Assembly (NCBI GenBank): GCA_044226485.1
Contig: JBGAGY010000003.1
Location: 496,001-560,000, forward strand
Reading direction: 5' to 3'
Length of the DNA stretch: 64,000 nucleotides
Origin: UBA6663 sp044226485
GTDB lineage: Bacteria > Chloroflexota > Anaerolineae > Anaerolineales > UBA6663
This document shows, piece after piece, positions 27,501 through 43,129 of the stretch. A model generated the notes under the pieces. It saw only the letters and a program-made list of their open reading frames with translations, was not told the DNA's origin and searched no databases. Made by a program: the position numbers and the translations under genes. Every line of letters starts with the position of its first letter. Positions within the stretch are counted from its first letter, which is position 1.

Positions 27501-30500
27501 GCAGAGGCTTTCGGTGCCGCCGGCCCGCTACGAGCGCTGGTGATCCGCGAAGCCCTCCTGCTGCCCGATGGCGGCGGGCTCGACGTGCAAACCGTCCTGA
27601 GCGACCCGGCGGACGGTCGAGCCCGATTCGAGATCTTCAGCCGACGCGACGGGTTTGGAGCAGGGTGGACGTCGCACGCCCTCGGCGAGGTCGGACTGGC
27701 GAACGAGGCCATTCTGGCTGAAGGCCTGCCCACTCTGTCGGAAGCCCTCACGAACTGCGTGACGAACGCTGATGGGGCCGCGTTCTACGCCGCGGTCGCC
27801 GAGCAAGGCATGAGCTATGGGCCCGCCTTTCGAATGATCCGCGAGTTGCGCCGCGGCGAACGCTGCGCCCTCGCCCGGATCGAGCGTCCGGACGATCGGA
27901 GTGGACGGATCTGGGACCCACCCTTCCTCGATGCATGCCTGCAAGGGCTGGGGGCCGCGGTGGAGGCGACCGGAGACACCTACTTGCCGATCGCGATTGA
28001 TCGCGTCATGCTCGGTGAAGCGCCCAGGGGTAGCGTCTGGAGTTACGCACGCATCGATGCAGTTGGGCCCGACACGCTCACCGGAACCGTGTTCCTGTAC
28101 GCTGAGCCTGGCATTTGCTGCGGCATCCTCGAAGGCATCCGGCTCAAGCGCGCCAGTCGCGAGGCGCTGCGCCGCCTCGCATCCAGGCAGACAGGCCGCG
28201 ATAGGCCTGACGACAATGCCTACACGGTTGCCTGGGAGCCGATGGCGCCGCCCACCCCGGGCGCATCGCGCCCCGCCCGCTGGCTGATTCTCGCCGATGA
28301 TGCGGGCGAAGCTGAAGCGCTGGCTGACCGCCTGAAATCGGATGGCGCGAGTGTGGACCTGGCCTTTGCCGGCTCGGCCTACGCGGAGCTCGGCCCGGGG
28401 CGTTGGTCCCTGCGACCCGGCGACGAGGGCGACCTCACCCGTTTGCTCGACCAGGTCGGTCGGCCCGAGGCCATCGTCCACTTCTGGAGCCTCGACATTC
28501 ATCCTGAGCCTGTAGAGGCGCAGGCCCTGCTCGATGAGCAGCGACGGGGCGTCGGCTCACTGCTTGCCCTCGCGCACAGGCTCCCTGAGTCAGTCCCTGC
28601 GGATGTCTGGCTGGTCACACGGGGCGCGCAACCGGTGCCCGAGGTGGTCTCACCGGCGCAGGCGCCCCTGTGGGGCTTCGCGCGCACGCTTGCCCGTGAG
28701 CGGACGGCCTGGCACTTGCGGCGCCTGGACCTCGATCCATCGGCTGAGCGCCAGACTGATGCCCTATTAGCTGAGGTCAGCGGCACGTCCATTGAGGATG
28801 AAGTTGCCCTGCGCATGGGCGGCCGCTATGCGGCGCGCCTCGTACGGCGCGCCCTGCCTGTCACCGAGGCCGCCGAGCCCCGTCACCTGGTCGTGGAGGG
28901 CCGCGGCCAGCTCGAGCACCTGGTGGTGCGCCCTGCCGAGCGTCGGGCTCCTGGCACGGGCGAGATCGAGATCCGGATTCGGGCGACGGGCCTGAACTTC
29001 CGCGATGTGCTCAACGCCCTGGGCCTTTACCCGGGTGAAGCGGGTGCGCTCGGACATGAATGCGCCGGCGTCGTCTCGGCGGTCGGCCCCGATGTGGCCG
29101 GGTTCGTCGTCGGTGACCGCGTGATGGCGATCGCGCCGGATTGCTTTGCAACTTACACGGTCACGCCCGCCCTGCTGGCGGTGCCGATCCCATCCGGGCT
29201 CGGCTGGGCCGAGGCCGCCACTGTGCCGATCGCTTTCCTGACGGCGTGGTATGGCCTGCGCAGCCTGGCGGATCTGCAGCCCGGCGAACGAGTCCTCATT
29301 CACGCGGCGGCCGGCGGCGTCGGCCTGGCCGCGGTGCAAATCGCGCAGCGGATCGGTGCCGAGGTGTACGCCACCGTCGGCAGCCCGGCCAAGCGCGCGC
29401 ATCTCGAGGCGATGGGCGTCCGACACATTTTCAATTCGCGGACGCTCGACTTCGCCGACGAGGTGCTGCAACGAACGGATGGGGCCGGTGTGGATGTCGT
29501 GCTCAATTCGCTCACGGGCGATTTCATTCCACGCAGCCTCGACGTGCTGAGGCGCGGCGGCCGTTTTGTCGAGATCGGCAAGCGCGACATCTGGACGCAC
29601 GAACAGGTTCAGGCCTTGAACCGCGACCTGGAGTACTTCATCGTCTATCTGGGCGACGTCTGCGACCGCGATCCTGCTTTGGTCCAAAGCCTCTTCCGGT
29701 CCGTGGCGGACGAGCTCGCCAATGCGCGGTTGCTGCCGCTGCCGCATCGTGAGTTCGCCCTGGCCGGGGCGCAGGACGCCTTCCGCTACATGGCTGGTGC
29801 GCGCCACATCGGCAAAGTCGTCATCCTGCCGCCTTCGATTCTCGACCTGGCAACCCCGGGCACGATCCTGATCACAGGCGGCCTGGGTGGGCTCGGTCTC
29901 GTGACGGCACAGCGCCTTGTCGAGCTCGGAGCGCGAGACCTCGTCCTCGTCGGCCGCCACGCGCCGACGCCCGAGGCGCAAACGGCCATCGAAAGCCTGA
30001 CCGGCACGGGTGCACGCGTCCGCGTGTTCCAGGGCGACGTCTCTCTGCGCGCGGACATCGAGCGAATATTGGGCGAGATCGATCACGCCGGCCCGCCGTT
30101 GCGCGGTGTCATTCACGCCGCCGGCGCCCTGGCGGACGGCCTGATTGACAAGCAGACCTGGACGAGCCTCGAAACGGCCATGGCGCCAAAGATCCTCGGC
30201 GCCTGGAACCTCCACGCGGCGACGCGAGGCTGCGCCCTCGATTTCTTTGTCATGTTCTCGGCGGGCGCGACGCTGCTGGGTATGGTTGGCCAGGCGAACT
30301 ACGCGGGGGCTAATGCGTACCTCGACGCTTTGGCCGCTGCCCGCCAGGCTCAAGGCCTTCCGGCCTTAAGCATCGCCTGGGGCGCCTGGGCCGAAACCGG
30401 CATGGCCGCCCGGCTGGATTCGGCTTCACAACAGCGCCTCCAGCGCCAGGGCATCGAGCTGCTCGCCGTTGAGGATGCCCTGCTCGCGTTCGAACGCGCT

Positions 30501-31076
30501 CTGCGCGCTGACGCCGCATACCTCGCGATCCTGACGATGGACTGGGCGCGGTTCGCGCAGTCGCACAAGAACGAGCGCGGGGCGACATTGTTCGACGGGA
30601 TCCTCGACCGGAGCGCGCCCGGGCACGACCAGGCACGCGCGCCTGAGCCGGGGCTCGCCGAACGCCTGAACGCGGCGGCACCCAGCCGGCGGCGCAGCCT
30701 GATGATGAGCCATCTTCAGGAGCAGGCGGGGCGCGTGCTCGGGCTCGACGCAGGCCGGAGCATCGATCCCCACCAGCCGCTGCAGGAACTGGGCATGGAC
30801 TCGTTGATGGCGGTAGAGTTACGGAACGCGTTGGGCGCCAGCCTGGCGCGGTCCCTCCCAGCCACACTTCTCTTCGACTATCCGACCCTGGACGACCTGG
30901 CGGGCCACCTGCTGCCGGACGTCGCCCCCACGCCGGCCGAACCCAAGGCCGACGAGTCGCACGCGGTCGCCAACGCCGCCGCGATGGCCGATGTGGCGTC
31001 ACTCTCGGAGGATGAAGCCGAAGCGTTGTTGCTGGCGGAGCTCGCTGAACTCAAGGGAAAGATGCGTCATGGCTGA
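24552..31076 (+). CDS. PKS3: KS-AT-DH-ER-KR-ACP with altered KR serine
   Basis: A 2174-residue protein. The docking helix is LRRALAALKRTRAQLEALE. KS (35-455) has Cys210, EAHGTGT and NIGHLEAGAG. AT (565-870) has GHSVGE (Ser659) and HAFHS, the malonyl-type motif. DH (930-1205) has an intact H-x3-G-x4-P (His962, DHQAHGRRVVP) and LDACLQ. ER (1437-1760) has GGVGLAAVQIA. The catalytic KR (1775-1950) has TGGLGGLG and Tyr1917 in NYAGAN, but the residue 13 before that Tyr is Ala1904 (MFSAGATLLG) where Ser is expected, and LDD is replaced by LAD. ACP (2050-2120) has Ser2084 in GMDSLM. The tail SLSEDEAEALLLAELAEL is a typical C-terminal docking helix. It starts 11 bases after PKS2. Confidence 0.92.
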   Translation: MTTTDASDLDQLRRALAALKRTRAQLEALESAGREPIALVGIGCRLPGGANTPDAYWELLRNGVDAIVATPPARWDGEAYFSPDVEVPGKGQTRQGGFIEDVDAFDAEFFGISPREAVAMDPQQRLILEVAWEALEDAGIVPATLAGSRTGVFIGIGINDYGRMQVPAQRLDPTRMDAYSVTGNALCITANRLSYLLDLRGPSMAIDTACSSSLVAVHQACQSLRIGDSTVAIVGGINLMLLPDVAIGVRQFLSPEGRCHFGDARADGYVRGEGALAVVLKTLRRAQADGDSIYALIRGSAVNQDGYSSGLTVPNGVAQQAVLRDALRNAGVNPADVDYVEAHGTGTALGDPIELNALHSVLSEGRPKGRALPVGSVKTNIGHLEAGAGLAGLVKVALALKHGLLPPSLNYATPNPHIPYDELCTAVQTTLSPWPDTGGRSPIAGVSSFGFGGTNAHAVLEGAPTSAVQPPTAFERPQHVVSLSARTEDALRSLAGAYGDRASRPGSDALADLAHTANTVRSQHDHRAAVTAATWEELRERLARVAAGEAANGAVTGRADRRHRPKIAFLFTGQGSQFVGMGRSLYETQPVFREALDRCARVLDPRLGRPLLDVMWSDGAEASLDNTAYTQPALFALEYALAQLWRSWGIEPAAVLGHSVGEYVAACMAGVFSLEDGLTLIAERARLMSALPTGGAMAALFTNAEHAARLIEPSNGRLAIAAINGPANVVISGEAGELDAALERAAADRVRSRRLTVSHAFHSALMEPMLAGFERAARGIAMQAPQLPVISNVTGRPWHGAPDAGYWARHVRATVQFSAGIEALRAMGCDTFIEIGPAPTLVGMGKQTAVEAEIRWLPSLRPGQDDWTTLLGSLSTLYVHGAPIDWAGFDQPYPRRRVPAPTYPFQHQRYWVRTDMPTSQGGGARPASAATFPGTRLQSPAISGAVFELRLESATFPWLDDHQAHGRRVVPATALIDLALAAGAEAFGAAGPLRALVIREALLLPDGGGLDVQTVLSDPADGRARFEIFSRRDGFGAGWTSHALGEVGLANEAILAEGLPTLSEALTNCVTNADGAAFYAAVAEQGMSYGPAFRMIRELRRGERCALARIERPDDRSGRIWDPPFLDACLQGLGAAVEATGDTYLPIAIDRVMLGEAPRGSVWSYARIDAVGPDTLTGTVFLYAEPGICCGILEGIRLKRASREALRRLASRQTGRDRPDDNAYTVAWEPMAPPTPGASRPARWLILADDAGEAEALADRLKSDGASVDLAFAGSAYAELGPGRWSLRPGDEGDLTRLLDQVGRPEAIVHFWSLDIHPEPVEAQALLDEQRRGVGSLLALAHRLPESVPADVWLVTRGAQPVPEVVSPAQAPLWGFARTLARERTAWHLRRLDLDPSAERQTDALLAEVSGTSIEDEVALRMGGRYAARLVRRALPVTEAAEPRHLVVEGRGQLEHLVVRPAERRAPGTGEIEIRIRATGLNFRDVLNALGLYPGEAGALGHECAGVVSAVGPDVAGFVVGDRVMAIAPDCFATYTVTPALLAVPIPSGLGWAEAATVPIAFLTAWYGLRSLADLQPGERVLIHAAAGGVGLAAVQIAQRIGAEVYATVGSPAKRAHLEAMGVRHIFNSRTLDFADEVLQRTDGAGVDVVLNSLTGDFIPRSLDVLRRGGRFVEIGKRDIWTHEQVQALNRDLEYFIVYLGDVCDRDPALVQSLFRSVADELANARLLPLPHREFALAGAQDAFRYMAGARHIGKVVILPPSILDLATPGTILITGGLGGLGLVTAQRLVELGARDLVLVGRHAPTPEAQTAIESLTGTGARVRVFQGDVSLRADIERILGEIDHAGPPLRGVIHAAGALADGLIDKQTWTSLETAMAPKILGAWNLHAATRGCALDFFVMFSAGATLLGMVGQANYAGANAYLDALAAARQAQGLPALSIAWGAWAETGMAARLDSASQQRLQRQGIELLAVEDALLAFERALRADAAYLAILTMDWARFAQSHKNERGATLFDGILDRSAPGHDQARAPEPGLAERLNAAAPSRRRSLMMSHLQEQAGRVLGLDAGRSIDPHQPLQELGMDSLMAVELRNALGASLARSLPATLLFDYPTLDDLAGHLLPDVAPTPAEPKADESHAVANAAAMADVASLSEDEAEALLLAELAELKGKMRHG

Positions 31077-34000
31077 GACCGGCGAACCGTTGTCCCCCCT
31101 CAAGCAGGCCCTCGTGCAGCTGCGCGAGATGCGTGCGCGCCTGGAGACGATCGAAGCGGCGCGCTCCGAGCCAGTAGCGATCGTGGGAGTCGGGCTGCGC
31201 CTACCGGGCGGCGCCGACACGCCGGAGGCCTTCTGGCAGCTCCTGCGCGATGGGGTCGACACGATCAGTGAAGTCCCGGGCGACCGCTGGGATGTGGATG
31301 CACTGTTCGACCCCGACCCGGCATCCGCCGGAAAAATGACGACGCGCTTCGGCGCATTCTTGAAAGACGTCGATCGCTTCGACGCAGCCTATTTCGGCAT
31401 CTCACCACGCGAAGCGGCCAGCCTGGATCCTCAGCAGCGTCTGCTGCTGGAAGTGACCTGGGAAGCGCTCGGGCGGGCCGGCCAGGCGCCCGACAGATTG
31501 GCCGGCAGCCAGACGGGCGTGTACGTGGGGTTCGCCAACAGCGACTACTTCCGCCAGATCTATGCGGACCTCGCGCAGATCGACGCGTACACCGGCACGG
31601 GCAACGCGGGCAGCGTGGCGGCCGGCCGGATCGCTTACCTGCTCGGCCTTCATGGGCCCTGCCTGACCCTGGACACGGCCTGCTCGTCGTCGCTCGTCGC
31701 CGTTCATCTCGCGGTGCAGGGCTTGCGCCGCCGCGAGTGCGACCTCGCACTGGCTGGCGGCGTCAACCTGATCCTGTCGCCCGAGGTCAACATCAACTTC
31801 TCGAAGGCCCAGGGCATGATGGCGCCGGACGGGCGGTGCAAAACCTTCGACGCCCGCGCCGACGGTTACGTCCGCGGCGAGGGCTGCGCCATGGTCGTGC
31901 TCAAGCGGCTGTCCGATGCGCAGGCCCAGGGCGACCCCATCCTGGCTGTGATCCGCGGCACCGCGATCAACCACGACGGCCGCAGCAGTGGGCTGACGGC
32001 GCCGAATGGGCCGGCACAGGAGTCCGTGATCCGCGCAGCCCTGGACGACGCCGGCCTGCGTCCCGACGAGATCGACTACGTCGAAGCGCATGGCACCGGC
32101 ACGTCCCTGGGGGATCCGATCGAGGTCGGGGCGATTGCGGCCGCGCTGGGCGCGGGGCGTGATGCGGATCATCCGCTGTGGATCGGCTCGCTGAAAACGA
32201 ACATGGGCCATCTCGAGTCTGCCGCCGGGATCGCGGGGCTGATCAAGACCGCGTTGGCGCTCCAGCATGGCCAGATCCCGCCGCATCTGCATTTCGAGAC
32301 GCCCAGCCCGCACATCGCATGGAACCAATATCCGATCGCCGTGCCGACAGCTCAGACGCTTTGGCCGGTCCACGACGGCCCAAGGTTCGCCGGGGTGAGT
32401 TCGTTCGGGTTCAGCGGGACCAATGCCCATGTCATCCTGGGTTCAGCGCCCGAGCCCGAGTCGGTGGCTGCCGAAGGTGCGCGGCCGCTGCAATTGATGA
32501 CGTTGTCGGCGCGCACGGAGCCGGCTTTGCGCGCCTCCGCGGCCGCATTGGCGAAACATCTGGAAGAGCATCCACACCTCTCCCTGGCGGACGTCGCGCT
32601 CACGCTCAACACCGGGCGCCCGGCGCTGGCTCATCGTCTCGTCGTCCCGGCCGCATCACTGGTGCAGGCGCGCGACGGCCTGGCCGCGTTTGCAGCCGAT
32701 CCGTCGTCCGCCGCGATCCGCGGCGTCGCGCAGCCCGGCGCACGACCTGAGGTCGCGTTCTTGTTCACGGGCCAGGGCTCGCACTACCCGGGCATGGGCC
32801 GAGGATTATATGAGGCCGAGCCCGTTTTCCGCGAGGTCATCGACCAGTGCGACGAGTTCCTGCGTCGCCCGCTCGGGCAATCGCTCAGGGCCGTGCTCTT
32901 CGGCGAGGCCGGGACCGAACAACTGCTCGATGAGATGCGCTATGCGCAGCCCGCGATTTTCGCGCTCGACGTCGCGCTCGCCCGGCTCTGGCGCTCGTGG
33001 GGAGTCGAGCCCGCCTTCGTCGCGGGCCACAGCCTTGGCGAATACGCCGCAGCCTGCGTCGCCGGGGTCTTCAGCCTGGCGGACGGGCTCAAGCTCGTCG
33101 CCGCGCGTGGCCGGTTGATGACCGACCTGCACGAGCGCGGCGCCATGGTGACCGTTTTCGCCGATGAGGCCCGCGTCGCCGCCGCATTGGCGCCCTTCGC
33201 GGCCGACGCTGCCATCGCCGCGGTTAACGGGCCCGAGACCGTCGTGATCTCGGGTCGTGGCGCCGCCGTCGACGAGGTCGTCGCGCGGCTGAAGGCCGAT
33301 CGGGTCCGCTCACGGCCGCTGCCCATCGCCCAGGCCTCCCACTCGCCGTTGATCGAGCCGATCCTCGACGAATTCGCAACCGTCGCCGCTGAAGTTGCAT
33401 ACAGGCCACCAGAGATCGCGCTCATCTCGGGCGTGACAGGCCAGGAGGCCGACGCCGCCCTGGTCGGACAGCCCGGCTACTGGCGCCGCCATTTCCGCGA
33501 GACCGTCAGGTTCGCGGCCGTGATGCGCACGCTGGACAGGTCAGGCGTGCGCGCCTATGTGGACGTCGGCCCGAACCCGATGCTGCTCAGCCTGGGCCAG
33601 CGCTGCGTGACCGACGAGGCGCAGTCCCTGTGGCTGCCGTCGTTGCGTCAGGGCCGTGGTGACCACGATCAGATCCTCGAGAGCCTGGGAGCCCTGTTCG
33701 TCAACGGCGTCGAAGTTGACTGGGACGCGATCGAGCGGGCCGGTGGCCCGGCGCATCGTGTCGTCCTGCCCACATACCCGTGGGAGCGCAAGTCGTTCTG
33801 GTGGTCGTCGGCGCCGGGCGTCACGGCGCATGTGGCCGCGAGCCCCGCTCAGCGCTGGGTCGACGCCGTCGAGGCCGCGCGGCTACAGGCCGGACAGGCG
33901 CCGCTCGACCTGAACCTCGGCGACTATCCCGAGGTGTGGCGCACGCTTGACGCGCTCACGGCCGCCTACGCTCGCAACACTCTGGCGGCCCTGGGGCTGT

Positions 34001-35481
34001 TCCAGACGGATGGCGAGGTCCGCACGGCGGATGAGGTCGTCGCGGCGGGCCGGATCAAGACGACGTATCGGCACCTGATGGAGCGTTGGTTGACCGCGCT
34101 GACCGTCGACGGAAGTCTGCAGGCATTGCCGGCGGATCGGTTTCGGGCGGACCAGGCGCTCACGACGATCGACCTGGCACCTCTCTGGAGCCAGGCCGAG
34201 GCGGCGCTCGCGAAACTTCCGTTCCTCATCGACTACGTCCGGCGCTGCGGCGACCTGCTGCCGGCGGTCTTGACCGGCGCCGAGAGCGCACTCGAGACCC
34301 TGTTCCCGGGCGGTTCGGATGAGACGGCTGAGGCCATCTACCGGCACTGGGCCCTGGCGCGCTACTTCAACGGCATCGTGCGCGCCGCCGTCGACGGCGC
34401 GGGCCGACGGCTCCCGGCGAACAGCCCGTTGCGCATCATCGAGGTCGGCGCCGGCACAGGCGCCACGACGGCGTCGGTGCTGCCGGCGCTCGATCCAGCG
34501 CGGGCGCAGTACCGGTTCACGGATGTGTCTGACGTGTTCCTGAGCCGGGCAGCAGAGAAGTTCGGAGCTTTCCCGTTCGTGCGCTACGGCCTGCTCGACG
34601 TCGAGCGCTCGGCCGAGGCGCAGGGCCTTGCGCCGCACGCCTTCGACGTCGTGATTGCGGCCAACGTCCTGCACGCCACGCCCGACCTGCGTGCGACGCT
34701 GGGCCACGTGCGCGAGTTGCTGAGCGCCGATGGCGTGCTCGTGCTGTACGAGGCGACGCGGGCGCAGCCCTGGTTCGACATGACCACCGGCCTGATCGAG
34801 GGCTGGCAGAAGTTCGACGATGGCCTGCGCGACGATTCGCCGCTCCTGCCGCCTTCCACCTGGCGGGATATCCTCGGCGCCGCCGGCTTCGACGCTGTCG
34901 AGGTCTTCCCTGAGGCGGGTTCTCCAGCTGAGATCCTGGGCCAGCACGTGATCCTGGCGCGCGGCCCGGCCGGCGTCATCAGCCAGTCGTTCACGGGCGC
35001 ATCCGATGCGCTCGCCCCGACCGCGACGCAGCCGGCCCAACCACAGGCTGCAGCCGATACATTCAGACGACTGTGGGACGAGGCGCCGCAGGCCGAGCGG
35101 CAGGATCTGCTCGCCGAGCACGTCCGCCAGACGGTGGCGCGCGTGTTGCGGCTGGACCCGTCAGCCGTCGATCGGCGCGGCCGCCTGATGGATCTCGGCG
35201 TCGACTCGTTGATGGCCCTCGAGTTGCGCAACCTGCTGACGCGCAGCCTCGGCCTGGAAAAACCGCTGCCCGCGACTCTGATCTTCGATCACCCCACCAT
35301 CGAGGCGGTCGCCGCGCACCTGGCGGCGCACGTCCTCGACGGCTCGACCCAGGCGGCCGCCGCCGTGACGACGCCCGAGCCTGCGACGCCCTCGACATTG
35401 TCGCCGGCTGAGCTCGAGGCGCTCTCCGACGAGGATGTCGAAGCGATGTTGCTCGAGAAGCTCAAATCACTGGACCAATGA
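31069..35481 (+). CDS. PKS4: KS-AT-cMT-ACP, non-reducing C-methylating module
   Basis: A 1470-residue protein. The start at 31069 (MAETGEP) overlaps the PKS3 stop by 8 bases and is chosen over upstream in-frame ATGs because it directly precedes the docking helix (LKQALVQLREMRARLETIE). KS (35-460) has Cys205, EAHGTGT and NMGHLESAAG. AT (560-865) has GHSLGE (Ser655) and QASHSPL, an unassigned specificity motif. A C-methyltransferase (925-1300) follows, with an N-terminal helical lid and the SAM site EVGAGTGATT (about 1125), FTDVSDVFL and FDVVIAANVLHAT. ACP (1345-1415) has Ser1380 in GVDSLM. No KR, DH or ER is present, so the unit keeps its beta-ketone and gains an alpha-methyl (or two). The C-terminal helix is LSDEDVEAMLLEKL. 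Confidence 0.92.
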   Translation: MAETGEPLSPLKQALVQLREMRARLETIEAARSEPVAIVGVGLRLPGGADTPEAFWQLLRDGVDTISEVPGDRWDVDALFDPDPASAGKMTTRFGAFLKDVDRFDAAYFGISPREAASLDPQQRLLLEVTWEALGRAGQAPDRLAGSQTGVYVGFANSDYFRQIYADLAQIDAYTGTGNAGSVAAGRIAYLLGLHGPCLTLDTACSSSLVAVHLAVQGLRRRECDLALAGGVNLILSPEVNINFSKAQGMMAPDGRCKTFDARADGYVRGEGCAMVVLKRLSDAQAQGDPILAVIRGTAINHDGRSSGLTAPNGPAQESVIRAALDDAGLRPDEIDYVEAHGTGTSLGDPIEVGAIAAALGAGRDADHPLWIGSLKTNMGHLESAAGIAGLIKTALALQHGQIPPHLHFETPSPHIAWNQYPIAVPTAQTLWPVHDGPRFAGVSSFGFSGTNAHVILGSAPEPESVAAEGARPLQLMTLSARTEPALRASAAALAKHLEEHPHLSLADVALTLNTGRPALAHRLVVPAASLVQARDGLAAFAADPSSAAIRGVAQPGARPEVAFLFTGQGSHYPGMGRGLYEAEPVFREVIDQCDEFLRRPLGQSLRAVLFGEAGTEQLLDEMRYAQPAIFALDVALARLWRSWGVEPAFVAGHSLGEYAAACVAGVFSLADGLKLVAARGRLMTDLHERGAMVTVFADEARVAAALAPFAADAAIAAVNGPETVVISGRGAAVDEVVARLKADRVRSRPLPIAQASHSPLIEPILDEFATVAAEVAYRPPEIALISGVTGQEADAALVGQPGYWRRHFRETVRFAAVMRTLDRSGVRAYVDVGPNPMLLSLGQRCVTDEAQSLWLPSLRQGRGDHDQILESLGALFVNGVEVDWDAIERAGGPAHRVVLPTYPWERKSFWWSSAPGVTAHVAASPAQRWVDAVEAARLQAGQAPLDLNLGDYPEVWRTLDALTAAYARNTLAALGLFQTDGEVRTADEVVAAGRIKTTYRHLMERWLTALTVDGSLQALPADRFRADQALTTIDLAPLWSQAEAALAKLPFLIDYVRRCGDLLPAVLTGAESALETLFPGGSDETAEAIYRHWALARYFNGIVRAAVDGAGRRLPANSPLRIIEVGAGTGATTASVLPALDPARAQYRFTDVSDVFLSRAAEKFGAFPFVRYGLLDVERSAEAQGLAPHAFDVVIAANVLHATPDLRATLGHVRELLSADGVLVLYEATRAQPWFDMTTGLIEGWQKFDDGLRDDSPLLPPSTWRDILGAAGFDAVEVFPEAGSPAEILGQHVILARGPAGVISQSFTGASDALAPTATQPAQPQAAADTFRRLWDEAPQAERQDLLAEHVRQTVARVLRLDPSAVDRRGRLMDLGVDSLMALELRNLLTRSLGLEKPLPATLIFDHPTIEAVAAHLAAHVLDGSTQAAAAVTTPEPATPSTLSPAELEALSDEDVEAMLLEKLKSLDQ

Positions 35482-35497
35482 GGATGCGTTCACACCC

Positions 35498-43099
<7,602 letters not shown>

Positions 43100-43129
43100 A
43101 ACGGCCGGATGAGGCCGACGGGACAGATC

